A stretch of DNA of 21,005 nucleotides from Prevotella sp. UBA2850 (GCA_002350805.1 DEFO01000062.1:1-21005); one strand, 5' to 3'; positions 7,360 through 15,583 are shown, counted from the stretch's first letter. Program-made: numbers and translations. Notes: a model not told the origin generated them from the letters alone.

Positions 7360-8109
7360 CTAGTTCAATTGATATGTAAAACCTATTGTTCCATAAATGG
7401 GGTAAAGTGTTTCCTTGATGGTCTTGAAGTCGCTCTTGAACACAGGCAGCAGGCCCCAACTCAGCTCAAAGCAGAGCCCGAGACGCCCTCCAACGGCCCA
7501 ATCGGCTCCTCCACCGATGCCGAGTTGCACTTTACGCATGTCATCGTCGAACTCGAAGACACCATGTTTGCCATCCTTGCCCGCCATCTCAACCTTCGGA
7601 CCGGTGGGGTTATCCTGACGCAAATAGCCGTTATAGGCATCACCGTCGAATCCGCCATTGGTGAGCAGCGAGACATACGGACCAGCCTTCAGCATCACCT
7701 TGGGTGAGAGTGTATAGGTGGCCATGACGGGCAGGGTAAACATCCATTGCTTGACATTGATATCCACGCGACCCGTGAAGTCGCCCTCCAGCTCCGACTC
7801 GTCCATGACCAATGCCATGTGATAGCCTTTGGCCGTAATGCCGGCCTTCAGACCTTTGTTCTCGAAATGCAAACCCGTGGTCAGTCCCCAACGGTCCTTC
7901 AGCGGCATGCGGACATCGACACCGGTATTAATGCTGGCAGTGGGCGTAAAGCTGTTGAGTTTACGCACTTGCGCGGGCATACTCAGCGGTGCCGTTCCGC
8001 CGATGTTATAACCCAGCCGAACGCCCCACTTCATATCGCTCAGACCTGTTCCGGCCCAGAGCGGAAAGGCTGTCATGACAGCCATCAGTACAATCATGAA
8101 TCGTTTCAT
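7360..8109 (-). CDS. outer-membrane beta-barrel protein (PorT/OMP_b-brl_2-like)
   Basis: A 249-residue protein with a signal peptide (MKRFMIVLMAVMTAFPLWA) and a run of alternating hydrophobic/polar strands typical of small Bacteroidetes barrels. Examples are KWGVRLGYNIGG, RWGLTTGLHFENKGLK, KQWMFTLPVMATYTL, VMLKAGPYVSLL and a final GTIGFTYQLN. The ATG at 8109 is preferred to in-frame positions further upstream because it gives a clean signal peptide and sits just after the previous stop (4-bp gap). It is sandwiched between two PCMD-domain proteins with gaps of 4 and 10 bp, so it probably anchors or partners them at the outer membrane. Its specific role is unknown. Confidence 0.85.
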   Translation of the reverse strand: MKRFMIVLMAVMTAFPLWAGTGLSDMKWGVRLGYNIGGTAPLSMPAQVRKLNSFTPTASINTGVDVRMPLKDRWGLTTGLHFENKGLKAGITAKGYHMALVMDESELEGDFTGRVDINVKQWMFTLPVMATYTLSPKVMLKAGPYVSLLTNGGFDGDAYNGYLRQDNPTGPKVEMAGKDGKHGVFEFDDDMRKVQLGIGGGADWAVGGRLGLCFELSWGLLPVFKSDFKTIKETLYPIYGTIGFTYQLN

Positions 8110-8113
8110 CGTA

Positions 8114-9265
8114 TTACTCTTCTTTAGAGAAAGAAACTCGCACCTCGTCAACACACAGGGTACTTCCTACCGCACCCTCGAACGAGGCGCCGGTGATGCT
8201 TGACGTGAATACTATGGTGAAAGAATAGCCGTAGTTCTCGAGCAAATCGAGGTCGACTTCCTTCTGATAGACATACTCGGCTTCGAAATGTGTCCACTGG
8301 TCGGTGTTCTTCAAATCGCTGACACGCGCAATGGCCACGATATTGCTGTTGGTGAAGACATCGTCGCCGTAGAGATACACAGGATTACCCTCGGCATCGT
8401 GATTAATGTACATGACAGAGTAGATATCGGCTATGTCATTTTTGTCAATCACCTTACTCTCTTTGTCGATGAACTGGGTGCCAGCCTGATATTTATAGTA
8501 GCCTTCTATCTTGCTGGGACGCTTGTCAAACGGAATGCCAAACTGAGTGGCTTTGAGCGCACTGAGCAGTGCCGACTCGACGATAAACTTACCGAGGAAC
8601 AAGTTGCCGGCAGCAATGGGCATCTTCACCCAGCGGCCAAACGTTCCTGTATCGCGGGTTACCAGCTTAACGCCTTTTCCGCTGCGGCCTTCTGCAAGCA
8701 CGGTGGTGGGATAGTCATCAGGGGCTGCCTTACTATTGCTCAGGTAAAAGCCTGCATTTCCTGTCGACCAGTCGTTGCCTAGCGTGCCATCCTCGTTGCG
8801 GCTCTTCCAAATGTAATAAGTACCGTTTTTCGTCTCACTTTCAACATCCTCGAAGTCAATCTCCAACGTATCTTTCATCATACGCGTCATCGGCTTGAAC
8901 GACACCTGATATTCCCGCTTCCATGCTTTATCCTCAGAGGTCACCACATACTTCACCGGACCATGACTGAAATCCTGCACCGAGCCGTTTTCAGGCACGA
9001 TGGTGGCACCGGGAGTCAGCACGAAACGAGGGGCCAGACTGCTTACATCGGCCTTCCGTCGCACAGTAAAGATAACCTCGCTGTCGGTAGATGGAATTCT
9101 CACCATCGTATCGGTGACGCTGTAGAAAACATCTTCGGGAGAGTCTAGATGAATCGTTGCCACCTCAATATCGCATTCGGTATTCAGAGGTTCTTCCTTC
9201 AAACAGGAAGTGAGCAATCCGATAATAGCGAAGACACACCAGCATATACTAGTATTCTTTGTCAT
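8114..9265 (-). CDS. PCMD domain-containing lipoprotein
   Basis: A 383-residue lipoprotein. The N-terminal helix ends in a lipobox, GLLTSC, with the lipid-bearing cysteine at residue 21, followed by Leu-Lys-Glu-Glu, a start often linked with surface export in Bacteroidetes. Residues about 30-130 form a beta-rich domain (FTVRRKADVSSLAPRFVLTPGATI...), like the Ig-type modules that precede PCMD. The PCMD domain follows from about residue 135 (TLEIDFEDVE) to the end, with GRSGKGVKLVTRDTG, KIEGYYKYQAG and the closing LCVDEVRVSF. It is the first gene of the operon and lies 4 bp ahead of the barrel gene. The ligand is unknown; the domain name implies carbohydrate, but this is not shown here. Confidence 0.85.
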   Translation of the reverse strand: MTKNTSICWCVFAIIGLLTSCLKEEPLNTECDIEVATIHLDSPEDVFYSVTDTMVRIPSTDSEVIFTVRRKADVSSLAPRFVLTPGATIVPENGSVQDFSHGPVKYVVTSEDKAWKREYQVSFKPMTRMMKDTLEIDFEDVESETKNGTYYIWKSRNEDGTLGNDWSTGNAGFYLSNSKAAPDDYPTTVLAEGRSGKGVKLVTRDTGTFGRWVKMPIAAGNLFLGKFIVESALLSALKATQFGIPFDKRPSKIEGYYKYQAGTQFIDKESKVIDKNDIADIYSVMYINHDAEGNPVYLYGDDVFTNSNIVAIARVSDLKNTDQWTHFEAEYVYQKEVDLDLLENYGYSFTIVFTSSITGASFEGAVGSTLCVDEVRVSFSKEE

Positions 9266-9297
9266 AACTTACCATTAATTTTCACTAATACAGGCTG

Positions 9298-9305
9298 CAA
9301 AATTA
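9298..9305 (-). promoter_or_regulatory. -7 element of the PCMD operon promoter
   Basis: TAATTTTG on the minus strand matches the Bacteroidetes -7 consensus TAnnTTTG exactly, about 32 bp upstream of the lipoprotein ATG. No TTTG is seen at the expected -33 position, which falls in an A/T-rich stretch, so the promoter is only half canonical. Confidence 0.6.
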
Positions 9306-9338
9306 CGAAAAAAAACGGTTTTTATGAATATTTTATTT

Positions 9339-9379
9339 AAAAAAAACGGGAAATGAGGATGAAATCACCTCATTTCCCG
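9339..9379 (-). terminator. strong rho-independent terminator of the lut operon
   Basis: On the minus strand a perfect 12-bp stem, CGGGAAATGAGG with CCTCATTTCCCG (9347-9358 and 9368-9379), closes a 9-base loop and is followed by eight T. A second, weaker hairpin (9384-9409, one bulged base) lies between it and the lutC stop codon. It ends only about 34 bp before the -7 element of the next operon and so insulates the two. Confidence 0.92.
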
Positions 9380-9425
9380 TATTGTAAACCCCAAGATTAT
9401 TTGGGTTACAGCCATTTACAGTCTG

Positions 9426-10007
9426 TTATACCAACAGCACCGTTGCGCTACGTGCGGCCTGAGCACCCATGACCAGCACCTGGGCGATGTCAGCCGTCTT
9501 CGAGGGACCGCTGATAAAGGTGCCATAGCCATAGTCGTTGAACTCGATGCGCTTGTAAGCCTCGTGCATATTGTCGACTATCTCGCTCTTCTTCAGCAGA
9601 ATGACCAGATTCTCGGAGATGAAGCACACAGCCTTCTCAACCATCTGCTGAGGAATCCACACACAGGCATTCTCGGCCACGCCAAACATACCGCGTACAA
9701 TGCCTACATCGGTGCCATTCAAGGCCTGCGGCGAGCCAATGGTGTCGGGGTTGCGTGTGGCAATGGTAATCTCTGGCAGGTTGCTGGCAATCTCCTTGGC
9801 GTCGGGATAGAGTCGGCGAATCACATCATTGACATCCTCGCCATCCTTCACCTCGACGACTTTTCCACCAACCGTCTCGGTCATCGATATAAACTGAGCC
9901 AGTGTGTCGGGATAGGTGATACCCTTCAGGTCGCTCAAGTCGGGCATATCAAATTTCTGTCGTATGTTGCTTCTGTACTTCGACAGAATATCTTCTTTCT
10001 TACTCAT
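9426..10007 (-). CDS. lutC: lactate utilization protein C (LUD domain)
   Basis: A 193-residue LUD-domain protein, the third component of the LutABC iron-sulfur complex that oxidises L-lactate to pyruvate. The N-terminal helix (KEDILSKYRSNIRQKFDMPDL) leads into the LUD fold, with ITIATRNPDTIGS, GTDVGIVRGMFGVAENACVW and a C-terminal SGPSKTADIAQVLVMGAQAARS block that carries the family's GPSxTADI motif. The length agrees with Bacteroidales homologues. It is the last gene of the lutA-lutB-lutC order, 59 bp after lutB, and is followed by a strong terminator. The assignment to lactate rests on family and operon structure; no lactate permease is present. Confidence 0.92.
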   Translation of the reverse strand: MSKKEDILSKYRSNIRQKFDMPDLSDLKGITYPDTLAQFISMTETVGGKVVEVKDGEDVNDVIRRLYPDAKEIASNLPEITIATRNPDTIGSPQALNGTDVGIVRGMFGVAENACVWIPQQMVEKAVCFISENLVILLKKSEIVDNMHEAYKRIEFNDYGYGTFISGPSKTADIAQVLVMGAQAARSATVLLV

Positions 10008-10066
10008 AATTGTCTTACTACTAAAATTGTCAATTACCGATAATCAACGTAGTTAATTACCCATCA

Positions 10067-11437
10067 TCATTTCACTTTACCCTTACGCCACAGTTCCTGG
10101 AACGAGTTCTTCGGGAACTTGAACATCTTGTGGCCCTCAGCCCATGGGTTCAGACTGCAGTTCATCAGTCCGCTAGGAATCATGTTGGCCAACGGGGCAA
10201 ACTTCATGGCTGTGTTGTAGAAGCCACTGCTGCCATAGAGCACCTTCATGCCCTTACACATGAGTTTCTTCTCGGGATTAGCAGTACCAAAGTCGTCGAG
10301 TTGCTGACGCCACTTGTACACTTGGTCGCCCAAATCGACCTTCACCGGGCAAACGGTCTGACAGCTCAGACAGAGGGTGCAGGCGCTCACGTTGCCGCTA
10401 TGCTTCTGCTTGTCGCGCAGCATTCCGAGGTTAATGCCGATGGGGCCTGGGATGAAGTAGCTGTAGCTGTAGCCGCCAGAACGACGATAAACAGGACATG
10501 TGTTCATGCACGAACCACAACGGATGCACTTCAGTGCCTCCCAGTGCTCGGGATTGGCAATCCACTCACTACGGCCATTGTCCACCAGCACGATGTGCAT
10601 GGGTTGGGCCGTCGGACGAGCCTTGCGGAAATGAGAGGTGAATGTGGTGGTGGGCTGTCCGGTACCGGCACGGCACAACATGCGCTGGAACACGGCCAGA
10701 CAATCGTAGTTGGGGATAATCTTCTCGAGTCCGATAGCGGCAATGTGCAGCTTCGGGCATGAGGTCGACATGTCGGCATTTCCCTCATTGGTGCAAACCA
10801 CGATATCACCCGTCTCGGCAATACCGAAGTTGCCGCCCGTCATGCCGGCATCGGCAGTCAGGAACTCGTTGCGCAGGCTCAGACGTGCCTGATATGTAAG
10901 GTACGTGGGATCGTGATTGCCCTTCTCCGTACCGAGTTTTTCCTCGAACAACTCGCCTACGTCGTCGTGGTTCAGGTGAATGGCGGGCATCACAATATGG
11001 CTGGGCTTCTGGCCCTTCAGCTGGATGATGCGCTCGCCCAGGTCGGTCTCTACCACCTCAATGCCGTGAGCCTCCAAATAGGGATTCATCTCACACTCCT
11101 CGGTCAGCATCGACTTCGACTTCACGATTTTCTTCACATTGTGGTCTTTCAGGATACCATAGACTATTTCGTTGAACTCATCGGCATCTTTTGCCCAATG
11201 AACGATACATCCGTTTTTCTCAGCATTGGTGGCAAACTGATCAAGGTACTCATCGAGATGGGTAATGGTGTGGCGCTTGATTTGCGAAGCCTTCTCGCGC
11301 AACTGCTCCCACTCGCCCAGACCGAGTGCCATATTGTCTCTCTTGGTACGTACCGACCAGAAGGTAGCATCGTGCCAAGTAGCATATTTTTGGTTCTTCA
11401 AGAACTCTTTCGCTGCATTACTATGTGGTGTACTCAT
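10067..11437 (-). CDS. lutB: lactate utilization iron-sulfur protein B
   Basis: A 456-residue protein with an N-terminal LUD domain and a C-terminal ferredoxin-like part. Two 4Fe-4S motifs are visible: CIRCGSCMNTCP from residue 304 and CTLCLSCQTVCP from residue 353. The LUD part carries the conserved MTGGNFGIAETGDIVVCTNEGN segment. It transfers electrons within the LutABC complex. The ATG at 11437 is chosen over an in-frame TTG at 11461 because it gives the usual start MSTPHSNAAKEFLK. The 34-bp stretch before this start contains TTGACAATT, a short word repeated in the lutB-lutC gap. The electron acceptor is not evident from the window. Confidence 0.94.
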   Translation of the reverse strand: MSTPHSNAAKEFLKNQKYATWHDATFWSVRTKRDNMALGLGEWEQLREKASQIKRHTITHLDEYLDQFATNAEKNGCIVHWAKDADEFNEIVYGILKDHNVKKIVKSKSMLTEECEMNPYLEAHGIEVVETDLGERIIQLKGQKPSHIVMPAIHLNHDDVGELFEEKLGTEKGNHDPTYLTYQARLSLRNEFLTADAGMTGGNFGIAETGDIVVCTNEGNADMSTSCPKLHIAAIGLEKIIPNYDCLAVFQRMLCRAGTGQPTTTFTSHFRKARPTAQPMHIVLVDNGRSEWIANPEHWEALKCIRCGSCMNTCPVYRRSGGYSYSYFIPGPIGINLGMLRDKQKHSGNVSACTLCLSCQTVCPVKVDLGDQVYKWRQQLDDFGTANPEKKLMCKGMKVLYGSSGFYNTAMKFAPLANMIPSGLMNCSLNPWAEGHKMFKFPKNSFQELWRKGKVK

Positions 11438-11471
11438 AATCTTCTCGTGCTTAATTGTCAATGTTCAATGG

Positions 11472-12209
11472 TCAAATACCTTCTGCCAAAATTTCCACCG
11501 CATGCTTGAACTTGATGGGGAGGTCTTGCTTCTTGGCAACGCCTGCCATGTGCATCAGGCAAGAACAGTCGGGGCCCGTCACATACTCGGCGCCTGTGGC
11601 GATGTGACGCTTCACCTTGTCAATTCCCATCTGTGCGCAGACGGCTTTCTCCTCGACAGAGAACATACCGCCGAATCCGCAGCACTCGTCGGGGCGCTCG
11701 GGTTCAACCACCTCGATACCCTCTTTCAGCTCGAGCAGGTCGCGAATCTTGTTGAACTTAGGCACATTCTCCTCGCTGGGAGAGCTCAGGCCCAACTCAC
11801 GCACACCGTGGCACGAATTATGGAGGCTTACCTTATGGGCAAACTTTCCAGGAATCTTCTTGACTTTCACTACATCGTGCAGGAACTCTACCACGTCCAT
11901 GATCTTGTCAGAGGTGGTGCACTCGTGTTTGCCTTGCAGCAAACGTGGATAGTTGATTTTCACAAATGCCGTGCAACTCACACTGGGAGCCACAACATAG
12001 TCGAAGCCTTTGAACTTATCCTCAAACTTCTCTGCCAGGGGGACAGCCATTTTCTCAAAGCCGGCATTCGCCATGGGCTGGCCGCAACAGGTCTGGTTGA
12101 GAGGATACTCAACATCTAGCCCAAGACTCTTCAGCAACTTATAGGTTGCTACGCCCACCTCGGGGAAGACTGCGTCGACATAACAGGGTATAAATAAACC
12201 GATTTTCAT
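11472..12209 (-). CDS. lutA: lactate utilization protein A ((Fe-S)-binding, CCG domains)
   Basis: A 245-residue protein made of two cysteine-rich CCG repeats, as in LutA and in the heterodisulfide reductase/GlpC superfamily. The motifs are C41-C42-G43 (NQTCCGQP) and C176-C177-G178 (DECCGFGG), with additional cysteines in PSVSC and NSCHG; these bind iron-sulfur clusters or take part in electron transfer. It heads the lut operon behind a canonical promoter with a leader of about 40 bp. The order lutA-lutB-lutC is the standard one. No LutR regulator is nearby, so the control signal cannot be read here. Confidence 0.93.
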   Translation of the reverse strand: MKIGLFIPCYVDAVFPEVGVATYKLLKSLGLDVEYPLNQTCCGQPMANAGFEKMAVPLAEKFEDKFKGFDYVVAPSVSCTAFVKINYPRLLQGKHECTTSDKIMDVVEFLHDVVKVKKIPGKFAHKVSLHNSCHGVRELGLSSPSEENVPKFNKIRDLLELKEGIEVVEPERPDECCGFGGMFSVEEKAVCAQMGIDKVKRHIATGAEYVTGPDCSCLMHMAGVAKKQDLPIKFKHAVEILAEGI

Positions 12210-12253
12210 GTATTAAAATATTAGTTCGCAATAAATCTTTAGGTTTTTCAGGG

Positions 12254-12284
12254 CAAAGATAGCAAAATTATTTTAATACACAAA
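12254..12284 (-). promoter_or_regulatory. canonical Bacteroidetes promoter of lutABC
   Basis: On the minus strand TTTG (12284-12281) and TATCTTTG (12261-12254) are separated by 19 bp and both match the consensus. The lutA ATG lies about 45 bp downstream of the -7 element. The promoter sits only about 30 bp beyond the stop codon of the sigma-operon barrel gene. Confidence 0.88.
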
Positions 12285-12314
12285 CCTCCTGTTGAAAAAA
12301 ATATGTTTTTTGGT

Positions 12315-13661
12315 TTATTTTATGTCCAGACGCAAGCCAAACTGAAAGTGGAAATTCAGTTTTTTGTCCTTAAAGATATTCTCCACGTCACTATGGTTGT
12401 CAAAATAGTAACTCACGCCGGGTTCCACATAGACACCCAGCACAGGGGTCACATTCAGCTGCAATCCTGCGGCACCATGGGCCGACCATTGCAGACGGTC
12501 TTTGTCCATTTCCAGTTTTGTCCCCTCCGACTCCAGCGACGCCTTTACGTTCTTGTCCATCTGCCCACCGACCTGCAAATAGGTTGTCAGCAGGCGGTTG
12601 CCCCACACCATGTAGTCGACGGCCAGCGGCAGTCCCACATAGTGCAATGTCTGATGGTCGGTCAGCTTGTTGTTCATCATCTGCTTGGTAAAGTCAGAGG
12701 TCACCTGACTGTATACCAGCCCGCTCTCAATGGCCCACCGGTTGTTCAGCCGATACCTGAAGCTGAGCCCGTAGCTCATGGGCTGGTGATGCTCCGTATG
12801 CTCCTCGTAACCTGGCAGATGGAAGGCATCGCGCTGACCTGAGTTCATAGCCGATGTATAGACAGCATTCGACACACCCAGATTGTAGGCTTTTGCCGCA
12901 CTCATCATCACCGGCTGGGTGCTGCTACGGGTGGGCATGTTCGACTGTATGACGTTGGCAGCCAGCAATCCAGCACTCCACCGAGCCTCTTTCGATGCCC
13001 TTTTCTGTTCGACGGGTTGGGCAGAATGGCTCGCCAAGTCGCCATTTCCCGTCAACAACTTGCGATGGTCAGTTGCCGTTGCTGTCTTCTCCGCATCTTT
13101 CTGCTCATGGGCAGCCTTGTCACTTCCACTAGTTACATTCTCATTCTTTCCGGCAGTAGCCTTGTCACTTTCAGTAGCTGTAGTCTCCAATGTGCCCATT
13201 GTCTCTGCAGCATGGGGTTCCACCGTCTCTGTCAACTGTGCAAGAGCGATTTGGTCTGCCCTGCTTTCCTCTCCCGAATGCGGCGATTGTGTCTTAATAG
13301 AGATACCTCCAGTTTGGTGAGGCTTGAGCGAACCAGGAACCTGGCTCAATGCTACTTGAGAGCCTTGAGGTTGAGCATCAGCCCCATGACCAGTCAACAA
13401 GCCGTTACTCTTGGCTGTAGTGGTCAGCAAAGTCTCTTCATCGGCTTTCCCACCTTTATTATAATAATACCCGGCCCCACCCAGCAACAGGCCCGCAACG
13501 GCAGCGGCAGCCGCCCATCGGCGCCACGTCGCCACACGAGCCTTCTGAGGTTCTGCCTGAGGAAGAGCAGACTCTATTTTCTCCCACAGCCCCTCGGGGA
13601 CAGACTCTTGGTGGTCTGCCATCCGGTTTTGCAGTTGTTCAATCCATTCTTCCTTCTTCAT
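12315..13661 (-). CDS. dual-membrane anti-sigma-factor-like protein with C-terminal outer-membrane barrel
   Basis: A 448-residue protein of unusual architecture. Residues 1-47 form a charged cytoplasmic head (MKKEEWIEQLQNRMADHQES..., LWEKIESALP) and residues about 49-66 a single hydrophobic helix. Residues about 67-290 are a low-complexity linker rich in Ser, Thr, Ala and Gln. Residues about 295-448 read as an outer-membrane beta-barrel (SYGLSFRYRLNNRWAIESGLVYS, HYVGLPLAVDYMVW, LGVYVEPGVSYYF, FHFQFGLRLDIK). No cleavable signal peptide is seen. The start overlaps the ECF sigma gene stop (ATGA), so the head is the likely sigma-binding part and the barrel the sensor. This matches the dual membrane-spanning anti-sigma factors (Dma) reported in Bacteroides. 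Binding and signal are inferred. Confidence 0.82.
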   Translation of the reverse strand: MKKEEWIEQLQNRMADHQESVPEGLWEKIESALPQAEPQKARVATWRRWAAAAAVAGLLLGGAGYYYNKGGKADEETLLTTTAKSNGLLTGHGADAQPQGSQVALSQVPGSLKPHQTGGISIKTQSPHSGEESRADQIALAQLTETVEPHAAETMGTLETTATESDKATAGKNENVTSGSDKAAHEQKDAEKTATATDHRKLLTGNGDLASHSAQPVEQKRASKEARWSAGLLAANVIQSNMPTRSSTQPVMMSAAKAYNLGVSNAVYTSAMNSGQRDAFHLPGYEEHTEHHQPMSYGLSFRYRLNNRWAIESGLVYSQVTSDFTKQMMNNKLTDHQTLHYVGLPLAVDYMVWGNRLLTTYLQVGGQMDKNVKASLESEGTKLEMDKDRLQWSAHGAAGLQLNVTPVLGVYVEPGVSYYFDNHSDVENIFKDKKLNFHFQFGLRLDIK

Positions 13662-14200
13662 CGTTGTTGTTTTCTAAATTCTACAATAGCCTTCGCCAGT
13701 AATCTCTTCGCCCTCAGGTATTGCGATGCCGATGAGCTCTCTTTGATGCCCAGTTCGCGCGCTATCTGTTTGTGGCTCATCTGCTCAAACACATACAGGT
13801 TGAACACCGTCCGATAGCCGGCAGGCAACTCATGAATCATCCGCATGAGCACCTGCATGGGCACATCGCCTATGTCGGGTTCCTCCTCGTCGTCGGTCAT
13901 CTCCGGCACATGGTCGGTAAAAGTCATCCGCTCGTTCCGCCGCACGTAGTTCAGCGATTCGTTGGCTGCAATCCGCGTCACCCAAGCCTTCAGCGAGCCC
14001 TCGCCCCGGTAGTGGAACTGCCTCAGCGAGGTGAATACCTTCACAAAAGCGTCTTGCATAACATCCTGCACGGCATCCCTGTCAGCGATATACCGCAGGC
14101 ACACAGCCATGGCATATCCTGAGTAGCGGTCGTACAACTCCCGTTGGGCCGCTCTGTTGCCGGTCAATATATCGTGCAATAAGCTTTGTTCCGAACTCAC
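13658..14200 (-). CDS. ECF-family RNA polymerase sigma factor
   Basis: A 180-residue ECF sigma factor. Region 2 spans about residues 20-90 (RELYDRYSGYAMAVCLRYI, DVMQDAFVKVF, KAWVTRIAANESLNYVRR) and region 4 about 118-172 (ELPAGYRTVFNLYVFEQMSHKQIARELGIKESSSASQYLRAKRLL). The start appears to be GTG at 14200; no ATG is available until residue 31, which would destroy region 2. The gene lies 6 bp after the lipoprotein stop, in the same frame, and its end overlaps the putative anti-sigma gene by 4 bp. It should direct transcription of a regulon that may include its own operon, although the operon promoter looks like a housekeeping one. Confidence 0.94.
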   Translation of the reverse strand: MSSEQSLLHDILTGNRAAQRELYDRYSGYAMAVCLRYIADRDAVQDVMQDAFVKVFTSLRQFHYRGEGSLKAWVTRIAANESLNYVRRNERMTFTDHVPEMTDDEEEPDIGDVPMQVLMRMIHELPAGYRTVFNLYVFEQMSHKQIARELGIKESSSASQYLRAKRLLAKAIVEFRKQQR

Positions 14201-14206
14201 ACCTAA

Positions 14207-14812
14207 TTATAATTTCTTAGTAGTATTCAGTATCAGCGACTGCTTGGTGTCGAAGGACTTCTCATAAAGGTCGTCTCCGCTCTGGCATGTGATTTTGCCG
14301 ACGTTCATCACCACACTGATGCGGCTGACGCCTTCCCCACCCTTGTTCATCGTCGCTACCACGTTCATATCTTTCAACTCCACCTCCACAGTATACTCCC
14401 GCTGGCCCATCATGGCTTGATAGCGGTAGACTTGTGGGGCAAGCGAGTAATACAAGCCATTGCTGCTACCATATCCCTCCAGGCTGGTGGCTGCTACGAA
14501 GGGAGCAGTCGCCATCAGACTGATCGGCTGACGGTCCGCCTCGGGCACGGCACTGTGGGCCAGTAGCCAGGCATGAGGCAGCCTGCTGATCATCATCTCG
14601 GCCTGCCACATGTTACGAGCCAGATGCACCGTAGCCGTGTCCACTTCCTGCTGGTCAACAGTCCAGCTCGCCTCGAAATGCTCAGTCACCGTGTTGACAT
14701 AATCATAATCATTCATCTGATTCTGCCCGGCATCCTCATTGTCAACAGAGCAGGAAGGCAAAAGCAGCACGACGGCCAGCAGCATTACTATGTGTGTGAC
14801 AATACGCTTCAT
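14207..14812 (-). CDS. small lipoprotein upstream of the ECF sigma factor
   Basis: A 201-residue predicted lipoprotein whose signal helix (MKRIVTHIVMLLAVVLLL) ends in LLPSC, with C21 as the lipidation site, followed by Ser-Val-Asp-Asn-Glu. The remainder is soluble and beta-rich, with YTVEVELKDMNVVATMNKGG and SRISVVMNVGKITC near the end. I do not recognise the family with certainty; Bacteroidetes have DUF4840-type lipoproteins of similar size in such positions. The ATG at 14812 is preferred to upstream in-frame codons because it gives a proper signal peptide and lies downstream of the promoter. It is the first gene of the sigma operon, so it could be part of the sensing or a target at the envelope. 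Confidence 0.8.
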   Translation of the reverse strand: MKRIVTHIVMLLAVVLLLPSCSVDNEDAGQNQMNDYDYVNTVTEHFEASWTVDQQEVDTATVHLARNMWQAEMMISRLPHAWLLAHSAVPEADRQPISLMATAPFVAATSLEGYGSSNGLYYSLAPQVYRYQAMMGQREYTVEVELKDMNVVATMNKGGEGVSRISVVMNVGKITCQSGDDLYEKSFDTKQSLILNTTKKL

Positions 14813-14863
14813 TTCTTTTCGTCGTTTATGGGTAAAACACATGATAACAGAAAAACTTGCATG

Positions 14864-14895
14864 CAAAAGTAAGAAAAAAAAGAAAAAAACGCAAA
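14864..14895 (-). promoter_or_regulatory. canonical Bacteroidetes promoter of the lipoprotein-sigma operon
   Basis: On the minus strand TTTG (14895-14892) and TACTTTTG (14871-14864) are 20 bp apart with a T-rich spacer, matching the housekeeping consensus. The leader to the lipoprotein ATG is about 45-50 bp. It begins 17 bp after the T-tract of the queE terminator. Confidence 0.85.
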
Positions 14896-14911
14896 TCTTC
14901 ACATTGTTCAT

Positions 14912-14951
14912 AAAAAAGAAAGGCTCACACAGTGTTCCCACTCCGTAAGCC
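14912..14951 (-). terminator. rho-independent terminator of the queD-queE operon
   Basis: On the minus strand GGCTTAC pairs with GTGAGCC (14951-14945 and 14928-14922, one G-U), and inside it AGTG pairs with CACT around the loop GGAA. The stem is followed by TTTCTTTTTT. It starts about 25 bp after the queE stop codon. Confidence 0.85.
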
Positions 14952-14975
14952 CCTTGCTCCATATAATTCTTCTGT

Positions 14976-15575
14976 CTATCTGATGTTCAGATACTTATGA
15001 GTCTGCAACGACAGATGCCACTGCGGGTGTTTCTGGATATACTCCACACACTGCTGGATGACTTGCTGGTTGCGGTGGGCATCGCCGGTGTCGCATGGCT
15101 GCAGGCACAAATAAGGATGGTTGCCCAACCGGCTATAGGGTTTCGGGTCATGCACGCCGTCGAAGACCACTTTCATCTCGTCGACCCTGTTGGCCACGAG
15201 TGTCTGGCACTGATCCACAAAACAGTTCTTGGGCGAGATGGTCACCCAGTCGATATTCTTGGGCACCGCACGGGTGCCATTGGTCTCCATGGCCACATAG
15301 AAACCTTCTTGATGCAGCAAGGACACCAATGTCTCGTCGACCTGCAGAGAGGGCTCGCCACCCGTAAGCACAATGAAGCCGCAGTTCTTCCACTGTCTCA
15401 CCTCGTCTAATATCTCGGCTGCCGTCATCTTGGTGTGCTGACTGAAGTCGGTATCGCAGAAGGGGCAGTTCAGGTTGCAGCCACTGAAACGCACGAACAC
15501 GGCGGCACGACCTGTGTGACGCCCTTCGCCCTGGAGGGAGTAGAATATTTCGTTGATGCGATATTGCTTTTCCAT
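14976..15575 (-). CDS. queE: 7-carboxy-7-deazaguanine synthase
   Basis: A 199-residue radical SAM enzyme that converts 6-carboxytetrahydropterin to 7-carboxy-7-deazaguanine, the ring contraction step toward queuosine. The cluster motif is CNLNCPFC with C33, C37 and C40. The QueE hallmark FYSLQGEGRHTGRAAVFVRFSGC precedes it, and the SAM-binding GGEP is found in FIVLTGGEPSLQ. The C-terminal YLCLQPCDTG and HPQWHLSLQTHKYLNI segments fit the family. It follows queD by 8 bp, so pathway steps 2 and 3 are in one operon. queC and the later genes are not in the window. Confidence 0.96.
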   Translation of the reverse strand: MEKQYRINEIFYSLQGEGRHTGRAAVFVRFSGCNLNCPFCDTDFSQHTKMTAAEILDEVRQWKNCGFIVLTGGEPSLQVDETLVSLLHQEGFYVAMETNGTRAVPKNIDWVTISPKNCFVDQCQTLVANRVDEMKVVFDGVHDPKPYSRLGNHPYLCLQPCDTGDAHRNQQVIQQCVEYIQKHPQWHLSLQTHKYLNIR

Positions 15576-15583
15576 GTTGCTTC

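Noticed and set aside
11437..11461. Upstream TTG start for lutB
   Set aside because: The ATG at 11437 gives the normal family N-terminus; the TTG would add eight atypical residues.
14813..14962. Longer N-terminus for the lipoprotein before the sigma factor
   Set aside because: The extension would start upstream of the promoter and inside the queE terminator and would bury the signal peptide.
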